Below, in pieces: positions 5,394 to 6,531 of a stretch of DNA of 6,531 nt. Position numbers and translations under genes: made by a program. The DNA is from Deltaproteobacteria bacterium (GTDB lineage: Bacteria > Desulfobacterota > DSM-4660 > Desulfatiglandales > HGW-15), in assembly GCA_020342025.1 (NCBI GenBank), contig CP070840.1, positions 3,535,934 to 3,542,464 of the forward strand, given 5' to 3'. The notes beneath the pieces are model-generated. The model was given only the letters and a program-made list of their open reading frames with translations, made no database searches and was not told the origin of the DNA. Position 1 is the stretch's first letter; each line of letters begins with the position of its first letter.

Positions 5394-5600
5394 ATGGACC
5401 GCGTAGCCAGGGTATCGGAAGTAATAGCCGGTTCGCCTATCAGCTTCGACGAGGCTATCAAAGTGGGTTTTGAGCGGGCCAACCGCACATTGCGAAACAT
5501 TACCGGTTTGCGTATAATCGAACAAAGGGTTTCCGTTGAAGATGGAAGAATTAGCGAATACCGTGTGAGGATGGAGGTCATCTTTGTGCTGGAAACTTGA
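5394..5600 (+). CDS. Divergent dodecin family protein (dodecin 2)
   Basis: This 68-aa protein keeps the dodecin pattern: strand VSEVIAGSP (7-15), helix ISFDEAIKVGFERANRTL (16-33), then LRNITGLRIIEQRVSVEDG and strand YRVRMEVIFVLE. It aligns without gaps over most of its length with dodecin 1 but with modest identity. The Trp position of flavin-binding dodecins is G38, the partner Gln is R57, and the SWEEA motif of dodecin 1 is SFDEA here, so the protein has no Trp at all. It could still assemble as a dodecamer but bind another ligand or none. GGAGG is 6 nt before ATG. An AT-rich hairpin follows the stop. Confidence 0.85.
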   Translation: MDRVARVSEVIAGSPISFDEAIKVGFERANRTLRNITGLRIIEQRVSVEDGRISEYRVRMEVIFVLET

Positions 5601-5623
5601 TGATATTGGTTTATAAAATATCA
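5601..5623. other. AT-rich hairpin after dodecin 2
   Basis: TGATATT (5601-5607) and AATATCA (5617-5623) form a 7-bp perfect stem with a 9-nt loop directly after the TGA stop. No T-run follows, so it is at best a weak terminator or an mRNA 3'-end stabiliser. Confidence 0.4.
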
Positions 5624-5689
5624 AGCTAACAGGTTGAGATCCAAAAACAATCTATTGTCGAAGTGTTTTTGATATCCTACACCTAGCCC

Positions 5690-5719
5690 TTGACCTATGA
5701 CACCATAAAATGATATTTA
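5690..5719 (+). promoter_or_regulatory. Probable promoter of the XRE-cupin gene
   Basis: TTGACC (5690-5695) and TATTTA (5714-5719) are 18 nt apart, with an extended -10 TG at 5711-5712. The leader would be about 55-60 nt. The TTGAC-N18/19-TATTTATG layout matches the dodecin 1 promoter. Confidence 0.5.
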
Positions 5720-5721
5720 TG
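5704..5721. promoter_or_regulatory. Candidate operator dyad over the XRE-cupin -10
   Basis: CATAAA (5704-5709), six spacer bases and TTTATG (5716-5721) form an 18-bp inverted repeat covering the -10. Length and place suit an autoregulatory site for the XRE dimer encoded next. That link is inferred from position only. Confidence 0.4.
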
Positions 5722-5783
5722 AACTGGAAGGGCTTGGAACGGCACGCAAGTTTTGTGCGAGAGATGTAAAACGGAAAACCACC

Positions 5784-6485
5784 ATGAGGAAAGAACAAAA
5801 AGAGAACGACACGCGGGAGGCATACGAAGATTTCCTTACCGAAATCTCTCACCAATTTGCCCGGAGCGAGCAGGAAAAGGACTTCATGGAGAGCATAAGG
5901 CCAGAAGTCCCCGAAGAGCACATCACCGCCAATGTGGGTGAGAGGGTTAGACAAGTCAGGGATAAAAGGGGATTGAGTCTTGAGGATGTTTCCCAGAGAA
6001 CGGACATTGATGTGTCAATGCTCTCTCAAATCGAGGAGGGAGCTGTAGCACCCCCATTGGGAATTATCATCAAGCTGGCCAAGGCCCTAGAGATGAGGAT
6101 GGGTTATTTCATCTCAGGAGACCAGGAAAGGCCCTACACCATTGTCCGGCACCGTGATAGAAAAGTGGTGTCCCGATATGATTCGAAGAAAGCAAAATAT
6201 TATGGATATGAGTACGAGTCTTTGGCCCCTCACAAAAAAGATAGGCATATGGAACCATTTCTGGTGACACTTGAAGCTTCGAACACGAAAGAAGAACGAT
6301 CGACCCACGACGGGCAAGAGTTCATTTTTGTGTTGCAGGGACAAATGGAGGTTCGTCTGGGCGAGGAATTACATATATTGGACCCTGGGGATGCCATCTA
6401 TTACGACTCCACGGTTCCCCATCTGGTAAAAACATACGGTAAGAAAACCACGAAAATCCTGGCGGTTCTCTACACAGAAAAATAA
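5784..6485 (+). CDS. XRE-family regulator with C-terminal cupin domain
   Basis: This 233-aa protein has three parts. Residues 1-48 are charged and of unknown role. Residues 51-110 are an XRE helix-turn-helix: VGERVRQVRDKRGLSLEDVSQRTDIDVSMLSQIEEG, then LAKALEM. Residues about 158-231 are a cupin_2 barrel with H175, E179 and G186 of motif 1 and PGDAIYYDSTVPH (201-213) with H213 of motif 2, so a metal or small-ligand site seems intact. XRE-cupin proteins are cytoplasmic regulators whose cupin senses a metabolite; the ligand here is unknown. ATG 5784 has only a weak ribosome site. M35 (ATG 5886) follows AAAAGGA closely and could be the real or an alternative start. The stop is 1 nt before the nfo ATG, so the two are probably co-transcribed and coupled. 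Confidence 0.92.
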   Translation: MRKEQKENDTREAYEDFLTEISHQFARSEQEKDFMESIRPEVPEEHITANVGERVRQVRDKRGLSLEDVSQRTDIDVSMLSQIEEGAVAPPLGIIIKLAKALEMRMGYFISGDQERPYTIVRHRDRKVVSRYDSKKAKYYGYEYESLAPHKKDRHMEPFLVTLEASNTKEERSTHDGQEFIFVLQGQMEVRLGEELHILDPGDAIYYDSTVPHLVKTYGKKTTKILAVLYTEK

Positions 6486-6486
6486 T

Positions 6487-6531
6487 ATGCCACGGCTCGG
6501 TGCTCACATGTCCATTGCTGGTGGCTTGTAC
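6487..6531 (+). CDS. nfo: Endonuclease IV (AP endonuclease), first 15 codons only
   Basis: The 15 codons to the window edge read MPRLGAHMSIAGGLY. LGAH-S-GG is the conserved first strand and loop of endonuclease IV, a zinc enzyme of TIM-barrel fold that cuts DNA at abasic sites in base-excision repair. The gene is truncated by the window, not broken. The start lies 1 nt after the XRE-cupin stop and has no separate ribosome site, which suggests translational coupling. Only the N-terminus is visible, so the call rests on a short but characteristic motif. Confidence 0.8.
   Translation, partial: MPRLGAHMSIAGGLY

Noticed and set aside
5652..5954. 100-codon minus-strand frame overlapping the XRE-cupin start
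   Set aside because: It is antisense to a clear gene and its promoter, with no domain or ribosome site.

Overview
The window looks like bacterial chromosome of moderate GC, with short intergenic gaps, sigma70-like promoters and strong Shine-Dalgarno sites. The gene mix (Mut7-C RNase-like protein, two dodecins, a lysine-rich histone-like protein, LOG, RsmG, an XRE-cupin regulator before endonuclease IV) would suit an anaerobic deltaproteobacterium (Desulfobacterota) or a relative. No taxonomic marker is decisive, so this is a weak inference. I see no phage, IS, CRISPR array, tRNA or rRNA.

Layout. Positions 1-104 hold a GC-rich hairpin and one copy of a ~36-bp repeat, just before a Mut7-C/zinc-ribbon gene (111-566, +). 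A small Lys/Ala-rich histone-like gene (700-960, -) converges on it and has its own promoter and terminator. A mostly gene-free AT-rich stretch (1037-1575) ends in the promoter and leader of a first dodecin (1576-1788, +), which is followed by a terminator. Next come a TetR-family regulator (1869-2492, +) and, convergent at a 3-nt gap, an rsmG gene (2496-3191, -). rsmG is coupled to an upstream LOG-family gene (3194-3847, -).

The 404-bp gap 3848-4251 carries the second copy of the ~36-bp repeat, GC-rich palindromes, a leftward promoter for LOG-rsmG, and an intrinsic terminator with no gene to terminate. After it lie a class IV PLP aminotransferase (4252-5238, +), a second, divergent dodecin (5394-5600, +), an XRE-cupin regulator (5784-6485, +) with a candidate self-operator, and the first 15 codons of endonuclease IV (nfo), cut off by the window end.

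How the genes work together. Apart from LOG-rsmG and the XRE-cupin/nfo pair, these look like independent housekeeping and regulatory units rather than one pathway. I do not see a clear new multi-gene system. The points most worth a second look are the repeat placed in the same orientation before two unrelated genes, the orphan terminator between divergent genes, the Mut7-C protein that has lost expected active-site acids, and the two dodecins that both lack the canonical flavin-stacking Trp.
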